From: Calditrichia bacterium
GTDB taxonomy: Bacteria > Calditrichota > Calditrichia > RBG-13-44-9
Reading direction: 5' to 3'
Length of the DNA: 19,795 bases
NCBI GenBank assembly: GCA_026991005.1
Contig: JALXCH010000282.1
Location: 1-19,795, forward strand
The position numbers and the translations under genes were made by a program. Positions 1-7,180 of the stretch are shown here, piece after piece. The notes under the pieces were generated by a model, which was not told where the DNA came from, did not search any database, and saw only the letters and a program-made list of their open reading frames with translations. The first letter of the stretch is position 1; the number at the start of each line of letters is the position of its first letter.

Positions 1-124
1 ACTATAAGATGAGGAAATTCACTGTGATTTAAATTTTACCATTTATAACTTCAGGAATTTTTACTATATTTTTTCCGTTACGAATTCCGATAATACAATT
101 TTAAAATAATAAAAGGAGCGTAAA

Positions 125-1222
125 ATGGCAAAACGACGTATTGGCATATTAACCGGAGGTGGCGACTGTCCGGGACTGAATGCCGTAATTCGCGGGGTCA
201 CCAAAACGGCGGTCAATCGTTTTGGTATGGAAGTTATTGGATTTTACGATGGGTTTCAGGGATTAATTGAAAATCGCTTTACCTTTCTCACTTTCGAGAG
301 TGTTTCTGGCATTTTAACGCAGGGAGGCACCATTCTGGGTACCAGCAACAAAGCCAACCCCTTCGAGCACATTGTTGTGGAAAATGGGAAAAAAGTGGTA
401 AAAGATGTTTCGGATGAGTGCATGGAGCTGTACGACGATCTGGGATTGGATGCGTTGATTACCGTGGGTGGGGATGGTACCATGACCATTGCCGGAATGC
501 TAGCAGAAAAAGGGGCTAATGTAGTGGGTGTTCCCAAAACCATCGATAAGGATTTGATGGAGACGGACACCACCTTTGGTTTTGACACGGCGCGGTCGGT
601 AGCTACCGAAGCCATCGATCGTCTGCACACCACTGCCCAGAGCCATCATCGGGTGATGGTGGTGGAAGTGATGGGCCGCAATGCCGGCTGGCTGGCCCTG
701 GAATCGGGTATTGCCGGAGGAGGCGACATTATTCTAATTCCCGAAATTCCCTACGATCTGGAACATGTCGTCAAAGTGGTGCGCCAGCGGAGCCGTTTCG
801 GTAAACGATTTAGCATCGTGGTTATTTCCGAAGGGGCAATGCCGCAGGGAGGTCATCAGGTGGTGAAAAAAGTGGTGGAAGACAGCCCCGAAAAGATTCG
901 GCTGGGAGGCATTGGCCAGGTACTGGCCAACCAGATAGAGGAAGCCACCGGAATCGAGTCCCGGGTAGCAATTTTAGGACACCTCCAGCGCGGCGGAACC
1001 CCCACTCCTCTGGACCGACTCCTGGCTACCCGATTTGCCGTAAAAGCGGTGGAACTGGTGGTGGAAAAGAAATTCAATCAAATGGTGGCAATTCAGGGTT
1101 CGGATATCGTCAGTGTTCCCATCGAAAAGGTGCAGGGGAAACAAAAGCTGGTACCACCGGATTCTCCGTTGATTCAGGTAGGCCTCTCGGTAGGTACCAG
1201 TTTTGGGGTGGATATGAGTTAA
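125..1222 (+). CDS. pfkA: 6-phosphofructokinase (PfkA family)
   Basis: Phosphorylates fructose 6-phosphate to fructose 1,6-bisphosphate, the committed step of glycolysis, in the cytoplasm. The 365-residue product is somewhat longer than the 320-residue E. coli PfkA. Visible motifs: N-terminal nucleotide loop GILTGGGDCPGLNA (7-20), GGDGT (115-119), the catalytic loop PKTIDKD (137-143, catalytic Asp141), MGRNAGW (183-189) and the sugar-phosphate region GHLQRGG (285-291). The glycine in GGDGT is the ATP-type residue (PPi-type enzymes have Asp there), whereas the Lys in PKTID is common in PPi, mixed-substrate and plant/trypanosome-type ATP enzymes. ATP use is therefore likely but not certain. The usual Asn of TIDND is Lys142. 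The ATG is preceded by AAGGAG at a good distance. It stands alone on the plus strand with an AT-rich leader; I cannot place its promoter with confidence. Confidence 0.96.
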   Translation: MAKRRIGILTGGGDCPGLNAVIRGVTKTAVNRFGMEVIGFYDGFQGLIENRFTFLTFESVSGILTQGGTILGTSNKANPFEHIVVENGKKVVKDVSDECMELYDDLGLDALITVGGDGTMTIAGMLAEKGANVVGVPKTIDKDLMETDTTFGFDTARSVATEAIDRLHTTAQSHHRVMVVEVMGRNAGWLALESGIAGGGDIILIPEIPYDLEHVVKVVRQRSRFGKRFSIVVISEGAMPQGGHQVVKKVVEDSPEKIRLGGIGQVLANQIEEATGIESRVAILGHLQRGGTPTPLDRLLATRFAVKAVELVVEKKFNQMVAIQGSDIVSVPIEKVQGKQKLVPPDSPLIQVGLSVGTSFGVDMS

Positions 1223-1259
1223 CCTATTATTTACTCATTTTAGCTAAATCCCATGGGGG

Positions 1260-1282
1260 AAATACGCCTGAACGGTATTTTT
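1260..1282 (+). terminator. Possible weak terminator of pfkA
   Basis: AAATA (1260-1264) can pair with TATTT (1276-1280), with an inner CC/GG pair and a TGAAC loop, followed by TTT. The stem is short and bulged, so this is a weak candidate. Confidence 0.3.
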
Positions 1283-1359
1283 ACTCAGGAAAAGAGTTCT
1301 GCCCAAAAATGGTTCTCTGCCCATATTTATAGTTTACTTCCATCAGGTCCGGTTCCAAT

Positions 1360-1450
1360 GGATTCCCGCCCGTACGCTCATCCTGTCCGTCCAAGGGAAC
1401 CTGCGGAAAGGAATCCCCGGTTGAGCGTGATGGGCGCACGGGTCGAATCC
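1360..1450. repeat. GC-rich structured block, possible repeat or small RNA
   Basis: Nested complementary arms are visible: GGATTC (1360-1365) with GAATCC (1445-1450), CGCCC (1367-1371) with GGGCG (1432-1436), and CGCTC (1375-1379) with GAGCG (1423-1427). A long hairpin of about 90 bases could form. Its right half resembles 6991-7045 (shared AGGGAACC, then GATG and GCGCACGGG with similar spacing), so it is more likely a dispersed intergenic repeat than a single-copy RNA gene. No promoter or terminator was recognised. Confidence 0.4.
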
Positions 1451-1516
1451 TTTTCCAATAGAGAATATTTGGTACGGGTAGGATGCTTTGAGGATGAATG
1501 TGGTTATTGAATAAAA

Positions 1517-1557
1517 ATTCTTCGTCCCACCTGCGGTGGAGACTCAGAACGACACTG
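1517..1557. repeat. Dispersed hairpin repeat of the 'TTCTGAG...GAAGAAT' kind
   Basis: Read on the minus strand it runs TGTCGTTCTGAG, a hairpin with arms CCACC and GGTGG, then GACGAAGAAT. Sequences of this general form are scattered between genes in many environmental bacterial genomes. I recognise the pattern from general knowledge and only one clear copy is visible here. Confidence 0.45.
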
Positions 1558-1833
1558 CCCCGAATCTCCAGTATCTCGACTTTTCTTCCGGGGCAAAGGA
1601 GCCTTTCTGCTTATCCGGAGGATTACCCAATTTTAATAAATATGACCGTGTGCACTCAATTGAACAATTTTTCTAATCTCCTTATCTGAATCTCTGAAAT
1701 TTTCAGGAAAATAGGAAATGTCAGGTTTTATACCGTTTAAGGATAGCTTTTCCGGCTTGATGAAACCTTCACAAAAAATTCCCGTATTGTTTCTACAACA
1801 CGACAATATCAAGAAAATGGAGGACGATTATTG

Positions 1834-3552
1834 ATGAACAGAAAAAAGTTACTATTCGTTCTTTTCGCTGTTATTCTTCTACGCATTGCTATTTTAATCA
1901 TCTGGAAGCAGGATCCGGTATTTTACCTCTCTCCCAGAAATTTTAACGGGCGCGGATTATTAACTCAACCATTTTTATTCGACCTTCTATTGGTATTAAT
2001 CCCGATTCTTGCTTATTTCACAAAAAATATCTCGATTTTCCTGAAACCTTCCTTTGAGTGGAAAACGTTGGTGAAAGCATTATTTATTTTAGCGGCACCC
2101 ATTATTACTGGTTTGCTGCTGTGGCAATATGCCCAGAATTGGTATTTCCACTGGCAGTTGGATTCGGTGGTATTTTTCCGCTATGTACTGTATTTGTTCA
2201 CCTTTCTGGCAATCCAGTGGATGTGGGACGATCTAAAAACGACGACACGCTTGGTAAAAGGCATTATTCTAATTCTGATTTTGGGCACTCTGGCAATAAC
2301 CCAGGATTTGTTTACCAGTGCGGATGTTATGGTTACTCTGGTGGGATTATTTTCCAGCGTGGGAATAGCCACAGCAATTTTATCCCTTGGGTTGCGGCGA
2401 GATTTTGTTAACAATCCAGCGGGTACGTTCTGGGCCGTCGCATTGGTGGGGCTCCCGATTCACTTCCTGATTATCAGTGTGCGTTCAGATAGTTATTTTA
2501 CCGTTTTTCTGCCTGTTCTGGGATTTTGGCTTGCTGCGCTGGCAGTGCGTAAAGAAAAACGAGCATGGGTTCGTATCGTTCAATATGGTCTTGTACCGTT
2601 CCTTGCGCTTCTTTTGAGTGTACTGCCCCCATTGTTGTTACCTCCCAAAACCGTTCACACAATGATGGAACGGAAAGCGCAACAATCCTTGCAAGAGGTT
2701 CAGGTGGGGAATATTACCGTGCGGTATGGAGATAAGCGTGTGAAAAAAATGGCGATGCAATTAGCGCGGGTAATCGAAGCGGCCAATACCGTCAGCAAAC
2801 AATATTTTGGAATATCGCCCGAAGTGAACGAACTGGTGATTTACGGTTTTGCACCGGGTGGCTTTCACGGTGAATTTCCCCATCGAATTGTTGGGAATTT
2901 TATAAGCGAGCAGTATGTTCAGAATTGTGAAGATAGCCTTTTCTTGAACAACCAACTGTCGCCTCATTTTCCCGATCCGGTCAATGCCATATTACATGAA
3001 TATTCCCACCTGTTTGGAATGGTACCTTACTGGAACTGGATTATGGGACCGGAGGAAGAAGGATGGGCAACCTATGCGGCCACCGTTCTCTCGAAATTGA
3101 TTGCCGAGCAGTTTGGTGACAAAATCTGGCGCCCGGCGTATCCTTTTGCGAAGCAAGCGGAAAAGATTACTCGGCTCAATCTCTCCGGAAAAGCGGTGGT
3201 CTGGTCCCACCCGTATGAATTTGGTGGCTTCCAGCTCTGGTACAAATTTGCCCGGGATATGGGTGAGAGAGAGGTTTTCCGCAACCGGTGGAAATTAACC
3301 CGTCGGGATTTACCGGGTATTACGTTTATCCAGAGCATCCCGGAAGCTGCGTTAAATCTGGCAAAGGAATTCGGCATCGAGAAATTTCGCCAATACGGAG
3401 ACCTTCCGCCCGTAAAATACGGGGAAGTTTATTCCCCGGACGATTTGTTAGTTCTGGCAAAAACTGCCGGAATTCCTGAAAAACGCATGTTACGATATTA
3501 TTCCTTTATGAGTAAGAAAATGCTTTACCCTGCGGTACGCTTACCGGAATAA
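1834..3552 (+). CDS. Polytopic membrane protein with C-terminal gluzincin-like peptidase domain
   Basis: Not a named family I can assign with certainty. The first roughly 270 residues hold about nine hydrophobic segments (near 6-24, 48-64, 82-98, 112-130, 141-158, 165-187, 198-216, 222-240, 250-272, counted from the TTG one codon upstream). After a linker comes a soluble domain (about 290-573) with LHEYSH (HExxH, 388-393) and, some 16 residues later, EEEGWATY, which fits the zinc-binding plan of gluzincin (peptidase MA-like) enzymes: two His of HExxH plus a downstream Glu. It is probably a membrane-anchored zinc peptidase whose active site faces the periplasm or cytoplasm side; the topology is not resolved. 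The ATG at 1834 is chosen over TTG 1831 because GGAGG (1819-1823) sits about 10 bases upstream. Substrate unknown. Monocistronic, ending at the two-way terminator at 3603. Confidence 0.85.
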   Translation: MNRKKLLFVLFAVILLRIAILIIWKQDPVFYLSPRNFNGRGLLTQPFLFDLLLVLIPILAYFTKNISIFLKPSFEWKTLVKALFILAAPIITGLLLWQYAQNWYFHWQLDSVVFFRYVLYLFTFLAIQWMWDDLKTTTRLVKGIILILILGTLAITQDLFTSADVMVTLVGLFSSVGIATAILSLGLRRDFVNNPAGTFWAVALVGLPIHFLIISVRSDSYFTVFLPVLGFWLAALAVRKEKRAWVRIVQYGLVPFLALLLSVLPPLLLPPKTVHTMMERKAQQSLQEVQVGNITVRYGDKRVKKMAMQLARVIEAANTVSKQYFGISPEVNELVIYGFAPGGFHGEFPHRIVGNFISEQYVQNCEDSLFLNNQLSPHFPDPVNAILHEYSHLFGMVPYWNWIMGPEEEGWATYAATVLSKLIAEQFGDKIWRPAYPFAKQAEKITRLNLSGKAVVWSHPYEFGGFQLWYKFARDMGEREVFRNRWKLTRRDLPGITFIQSIPEAALNLAKEFGIEKFRQYGDLPPVKYGEVYSPDDLLVLAKTAGIPEKRMLRYYSFMSKKMLYPAVRLPE

Positions 3553-3602
3553 AATTGTAATTTCCAGTTTTCTGTACAATCGTTATTATGTTAGAAAAAA
3601 CC

Positions 3603-3630
3603 AACAGGGAGCACCTTGCTCCCTGTTTTT
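3603..3630. terminator. Bidirectional rho-independent terminator between convergent genes
   Basis: A perfect 11-bp stem, AACAGGGAGCA (3603-3613) with TGCTCCCTGTT (3617-3627), closes a CCT loop. A T run follows on the plus strand (to 3630), and an A run (3595-3600) precedes it, giving a T run on the minus strand. It lies between the plus-strand membrane peptidase and the minus-strand RsbU-like gene and can stop transcription from both sides. Confidence 0.9.
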
Positions 3631-3804
3631 ATTCTGGTTAGTAAAGCTCAAATTACAGAGGACAAATTTGATTCGTGAATTTTCTTTCCCGACCCATCAA
3701 AAATTCTGATGATTAGAAAAGAAGGGGGAAATTTCTTCTTATTATTCACCAAGGAAGCTGTAAAATATTAAGCGGTTCATTAATCACGGGAGAGTAAAGA
3801 ATAA

Positions 3805-5577
3805 TCAATTGGCTTCCCTCTTTAAAAGCAACATGGTAATATCGTCGTACTGGGGAACTCCCCGGGAAAATTCCTGAAGTTCCTGAATAAGCGTGCGGGC
3901 AATGCTCTCCACCGGTTGGGTGTGGTGAGTTTGGAGAAAACGCAGCAACCGTTCATCTCCAAACTCTTCGTCCCGGGCATTTAACGATTCGTTCACACCA
4001 TCGGTAAAACAAAATAAAAGATCGTTGGGGTCAAAATGGACTTCCCCCATTTCGTAAGGGAAATCCGGCATCATTCCCAGAATCAGGCCGCCTCGGGTGA
4101 GGGTTTCCACCTGTCCCCCGGCTCGCACCAAAAAAGGTGGATTGTGCCCGGCGTTTACATAGCGAAACCGATGGTTCCGCCAATTCAATATTCCCAGAAA
4201 AAAGGTAATGTATTTGTCCAGATCGGTGTTGTGGTAAATCAGGTTGTTGAGGCGCCCCACCAACTGCGGTAGAGGAATGCCGGTATCAATCAGTGTGCGC
4301 AACCCTGCCTGCAAATTGGCCATCAACAGGGCTGCCGGAACGCTTTTTCCCGAAACATCTCCAATGGCCAGAGCCACTTCATCTTCTGCTAAAGGGATGA
4401 TATCAAAATAATCTCCGCCCACTTCACGGGAAGAAAGATTGGTGCCCCACACCTCGTAACCGGGAATTTCCGGGAGAGAACGGGGAAGGAGCATTGTTTG
4501 TATCTTTCGCGCTACCTGCAGTTCCTGCTCGATGCGCTGCTTTTCCAGCGTCTCCTGAAACAAACGGGCATTTTCCAGCGCCACAATGGCCTGGTTCACC
4601 AGGGTGGACAAAAATTCCAGATCTGCCGAAGTGTAATCCTGCCCATTGATTTTTTTTCCCAGTAGAATCACACCAATCATTTTGTTTTGAGAGCGCAAAG
4701 GAATAATCACCTGAACATCGAGCTTCTTCAGTTTGCTTCGCAGCGTGGAATGGGTGATTTGCTCCGTAGGGAGCGCGGTCATCTCTTCCTTTAAATTTTC
4801 CAGCAGGGGGAGAAGGGACTCGATGGCATCTCGATTGAAACCGAGCGTATCAATGCCGCTGAAGTAGTGATCCTGAAAAAAAACCATGGCAACATGATTC
4901 ACCACCATCTGTCCCATCAAAGTGTAGGTAAGCAGCTTCTTGATTTTATCAATCTCAAAGGTGGCGGTAAATCCCTGGTTAATATCAAATAACGTTTTCA
5001 ACTGCTGAATGCGCTGATCCAGCTCGCGGTTGATGCTGCGAATTTCTTCCACCTTCAGCGCGTTAGAAATGGCCGTGGAGGCAATATTCGCCAGCGAGGT
5101 CAGGAATTTGTGTTCTTCCGGACTGAATGGCTTGCGATTCAATTTATTGCCAAAGAACAATGCCCCCAGTAGCTGGTTCTGGGATTTTAGCGGAACGTAA
5201 ATGGGAAGTTTGTAGGCTTTACGAAACTGATGAAAAGAATGAAAAGTACCCTGCTCATCTGCATTTTCAATTTCAAAATGCGGGGCTGAGGGAAGCTCTT
5301 CCGCCGGAAATGAGAGGGACTCTTTTTGCAGGGAAATCCCTTTGCTGTGTTTGGCGATGAATTGTTCCCCCTGTTTCAGGAAGATTACACCCCGCCCAAT
5401 CATGAGCCGTCCCATGGGAATAAGCAGAAGCTGGTTTAAAATATTCTCTAGTTCCAGACTGGCGTTTAGAATTTGGCTAATTTCAAAAATAGAAGCCAGT
5501 TCCAGCATCCGTTCGTTAATCTGCTGTACATCCCTGGTACCATATTTGTTGGAAAGATAATTCAGTAGTTCGGTCAT
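3805..5577 (-). CDS. GAF-GAF-PP2C (RsbU/SpoIIE-type) serine phosphatase
   Basis: Probably dephosphorylates a phospho-STAS (RsbV-like) protein so that it can bind its RsbW-like partner. The 590-residue product has two GAF-like sensor domains (about 25-175 and 190-340), a short charged coiled-coil linker (about 340-362), then a PP2C/SpoIIE phosphatase domain (365-588). Metal-binding motifs are intact: GGDYFD (387-392), GDVSGKS (406-412), TDGVNE (525-530) and YDDIT (577-581). There is no membrane segment, so it is cytoplasmic; the GAF ligands are not predictable. It is the last gene of a three-gene minus-strand run, about 70 bases after the RsbW-like gene and in front of the 3603 terminator. The downstream 250 bases hold only that terminator. 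Confidence 0.93.
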   Translation of the reverse strand: MTELLNYLSNKYGTRDVQQINERMLELASIFEISQILNASLELENILNQLLLIPMGRLMIGRGVIFLKQGEQFIAKHSKGISLQKESLSFPAEELPSAPHFEIENADEQGTFHSFHQFRKAYKLPIYVPLKSQNQLLGALFFGNKLNRKPFSPEEHKFLTSLANIASTAISNALKVEEIRSINRELDQRIQQLKTLFDINQGFTATFEIDKIKKLLTYTLMGQMVVNHVAMVFFQDHYFSGIDTLGFNRDAIESLLPLLENLKEEMTALPTEQITHSTLRSKLKKLDVQVIIPLRSQNKMIGVILLGKKINGQDYTSADLEFLSTLVNQAIVALENARLFQETLEKQRIEQELQVARKIQTMLLPRSLPEIPGYEVWGTNLSSREVGGDYFDIIPLAEDEVALAIGDVSGKSVPAALLMANLQAGLRTLIDTGIPLPQLVGRLNNLIYHNTDLDKYITFFLGILNWRNHRFRYVNAGHNPPFLVRAGGQVETLTRGGLILGMMPDFPYEMGEVHFDPNDLLFCFTDGVNESLNARDEEFGDERLLRFLQTHHTQPVESIARTLIQELQEFSRGVPQYDDITMLLLKREAN

Positions 5578-5647
5578 GGTTACGCCTGTTTTTAAGAGGT
5601 GACTAAAAAACGGGTTACAATAAATATTGGTGAAATGAAAAGTGGAG

Positions 5648-6115
5648 TTAAACCACCTTTTCCTGTGCTTTGCGGAGATATTTCGTCATAATAACTTCAT
5701 TTCGTTTGCCGGGGTTGATGGAAAAATCCACTTTATCCATCAGGGTACGAATCAGATAAAGCCCCAGCCCACCCCGGCGCATCTGTTTAAAATACTGTTC
5801 CATCCGGGGTGGTTTAATCTCCTGGGGATTAAATCCCTTGCCCCGATCAATGACGCTAATCTGAATGCGATCCGGGTAAGCAGTGGCTTCGATGAGAATG
5901 AATTCCTTATCGCGTTCTTTCTCCCCATAAGCGTGGCGGAGCACGTTGGTGGCGGCTTCGTCCACAGCCAGTTCAATATTCCCGATTTCTTCTTCATCGA
6001 AACCGATATTCGCGGCAATTTTCCCCACAAAATCCCGGATGATTTCCAGATTCGCACTTTCCAGAGGAAGTTTAAGCCGGTATTTATGACTGCGCTTTTT
6101 GCTTCTAATGGTCAT
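5648..6115 (-). CDS. RsbW-like anti-sigma/serine kinase (HATPase_c_2)
   Basis: A GHKL-type ATPase that in partner-switching systems binds a target (often a sigma factor) and phosphorylates the STAS antagonist. The 155-residue product shows the N box VDEAATNVLRHAY, the G1 box DRGKGF and the G2 box GGLGLYLI, all intact, so ATP binding and kinase activity are expected. The ATG at 6115 is chosen because AGGGA lies five bases upstream; the in-frame GTG at 6136 has no ribosome site. It begins 27 bases after the RsbV-like gene and is followed by the RsbU-like phosphatase. No sigma factor gene lies beside it, so its target is unknown. Confidence 0.92.
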   Translation of the reverse strand: MTIRSKKRSHKYRLKLPLESANLEIIRDFVGKIAANIGFDEEEIGNIELAVDEAATNVLRHAYGEKERDKEFILIEATAYPDRIQISVIDRGKGFNPQEIKPPRMEQYFKQMRRGGLGLYLIRTLMDKVDFSINPGKRNEVIMTKYLRKAQEKVV

Positions 6116-6142
6116 GATTTTCCCTGTGGTATTCACAATGGA

Positions 6143-6493
6143 TTACGATTGGTTAAATTTTTTCAAGGCTTCCTCTTCGCTGGAATAAAATTCGTACAGG
6201 CTGGGAAAGCCTAACAGATCGAAAACCTTAAATACTTTGGGGGAGGCGCAACAAATTTTCAAATCCCCTCCGTTTTCTCGAATTTCTTCGATGACCCCCA
6301 TGAATACCCCCAGACCTGCGGAACTGATGTACTGTAACCCATCCAGATTAACAATAATCTTGTAGCGCTTTTCCGAAAGTAGTTTTTGTAACGCATTCTC
6401 GAATTCGGGTGCGGTGTGGGCATCTAAAAATCCCTGTAAATTCAGGGAACTGACTTCATCTATATCCCGCCGCGAAATTTCAAAATTTTCCAT
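6143..6493 (-). CDS. RsbV-like STAS anti-sigma factor antagonist
   Basis: A single STAS domain of 116 residues, the normal length for the SpoIIAA/RsbV family. The phosphorylation loop YISSAGLG (55-62) is present; Ser58 aligns with the phosphoserine of SpoIIAA, with Ser57 just before it. In its dephosphorylated state it should bind the RsbW-like kinase encoded next and release that kinase's target. AGGAGG sits four bases before the ATG. It is the first gene of the rsbV-rsbW-rsbU-like run. Upstream on the minus strand, TTGAAG (6532-6537) and TATAAG (6511-6516) could be promoter boxes, but the 15-base spacing is short and I give them little weight. Confidence 0.93.
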   Translation of the reverse strand: MENFEISRRDIDEVSSLNLQGFLDAHTAPEFENALQKLLSEKRYKIIVNLDGLQYISSAGLGVFMGVIEEIRENGGDLKICCASPKVFKVFDLLGFPSLYEFYSSEEEALKKFNQS

Positions 6494-6797
6494 TCGACCT
6501 CCTGCTTATTCTTATATGTTTACGTGGTTTTCTTCAAAAAGTTATACTAAATTAACATTTTCCAGCATTAATGGCCAATGAAATATAAAAATACCTATTT
6601 AGTCAATTTTCGCCATAAATTTTCCCTGAAAAACTTAAAATATCGCACTATCACTCACAATTCTATTTTCCCATACTCCTTTCTGATGCCAATAGCCTCT
6701 ACAAAATCTATTCAACATACTTACGCCATACCTGAAATCATGTCCCAGAGGGATGGCTTGCCAGACAAGGTGAAAATCCTGATGATTAAATCCCACA

Positions 6798-6924
6798 AAC
6801 TAACAGGGATGTTAGTGAATTAGGCGGGATAATCCCGAGAGTAAACAGGAATGTTTGCGCATTTCGTCGGGATCATCCCGAAAGCAAACAAGGGTGTTTG
6901 CACTTTAGTTGGGATATGCCCCAT
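6798..6924. repeat. Three tandem double-hairpin units, period about 43 bp
   Basis: Each unit has a small hairpin, an AACAGGGATGTT type (TAAC..GTTA near 6801-6814, AAACAGGAATGTTT at 6843-6855, AAACAAGGGTGTTT near 6886-6899), followed about 15 bases later by a palindrome of the CGGGATNATCCCG type (6825-6837, 6868-6880, and a decayed GGGATATGCCCC at 6911-6922). The two left units are the best conserved. There are no coding features. It could be a repeat family, or a binding-site array upstream of the RsbV operon. Confidence 0.65.
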
Positions 6925-7127
6925 GCCAGAAAAATCATTTCTCTGGGTCTTTCCCCTCGCAGTTGCTCACAGAGCCTGTATTCCACTCGTCCCGTAGGGA
7001 ACCGTTCGGTCAGAGTCCTATGGACAGGATGCTGCGCACGGGCAGGATTCTGCGGATGGACATAATCGCTACCCAATTTTGTCTTTCAGGACTTTTGTGA
7101 TTCAGTAATTTCTCTGATTTCAGTTGT

Positions 7128-7152
7128 TCCTGTGGTTTCTGTGTCTTCTGTG
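7128..7152. repeat. Short CTGTG-rich repeat tract
   Basis: The tract CCTGTGGTTTCTGTGTCTTC followed by TGTG matches in pattern the longer 9-base-period tract at 19357-19383. It lies directly downstream of the amylase gene. Confidence 0.5.
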
Positions 7153-7180
7153 AGTCAGTAGTTCAGTCTCTTCTGCGGTT

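Larger units (their letters stand above)
1223..1833. other. Intergenic region with structured repeats, no credible gene
   Basis: About 610 bases between pfkA and the membrane-peptidase gene. Short open frames here (1253-1510, 1498-1689) lack ribosome sites and have repeat-like composition, so I reject them. The stretch holds a weak hairpin just after pfkA, a GC-rich structured block (1360-1450), a hairpin repeat (1517-1557) and a second hairpin with arms GCCCCG (1557-1562) and CGGGGC (1589-1594). The last 200 bases are AT-rich and should contain the promoter of the downstream gene, but no box stands out. Confidence 0.6.
6494..7180. other. Intergenic region built of degenerate repeats
   Basis: About 690 bases between the amylase 3' end and the start of the RsbV-like gene. 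The part next to RsbV is AT-rich and must hold that operon's promoter. It is followed by a tandem palindromic repeat (6798-6924), a GC-rich block (about 6985-7060) resembling 1360-1450, with near-repeats CAGGAT-CTGCG at 7025-7055, and a TTTCTGTGTCTTCTGTG tract (7128-7152). The open frame 6578-6823 has no ribosome site and no recognisable protein features. Confidence 0.6.

Noticed and set aside
1435..1460. GGTCGAATCC resembling a tRNA T-loop
   Set aside because: No D-arm, anticodon arm or matching acceptor stem could be folded around it.
1253..1510. An 85-residue open frame after pfkA
   Set aside because: No ribosome site and the sequence is a structured repeat on both strands.
6578..6823. 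An 81-residue open frame upstream of the RsbV-like gene
   Set aside because: No ribosome site, composition like the AT-rich spacer, and its 3' end runs into the tandem repeat.
6798..6924. Possible CRISPR array
   Set aside because: Units are imperfect, only three, and the intervening parts are themselves similar hairpins rather than unique spacers; no cas genes.
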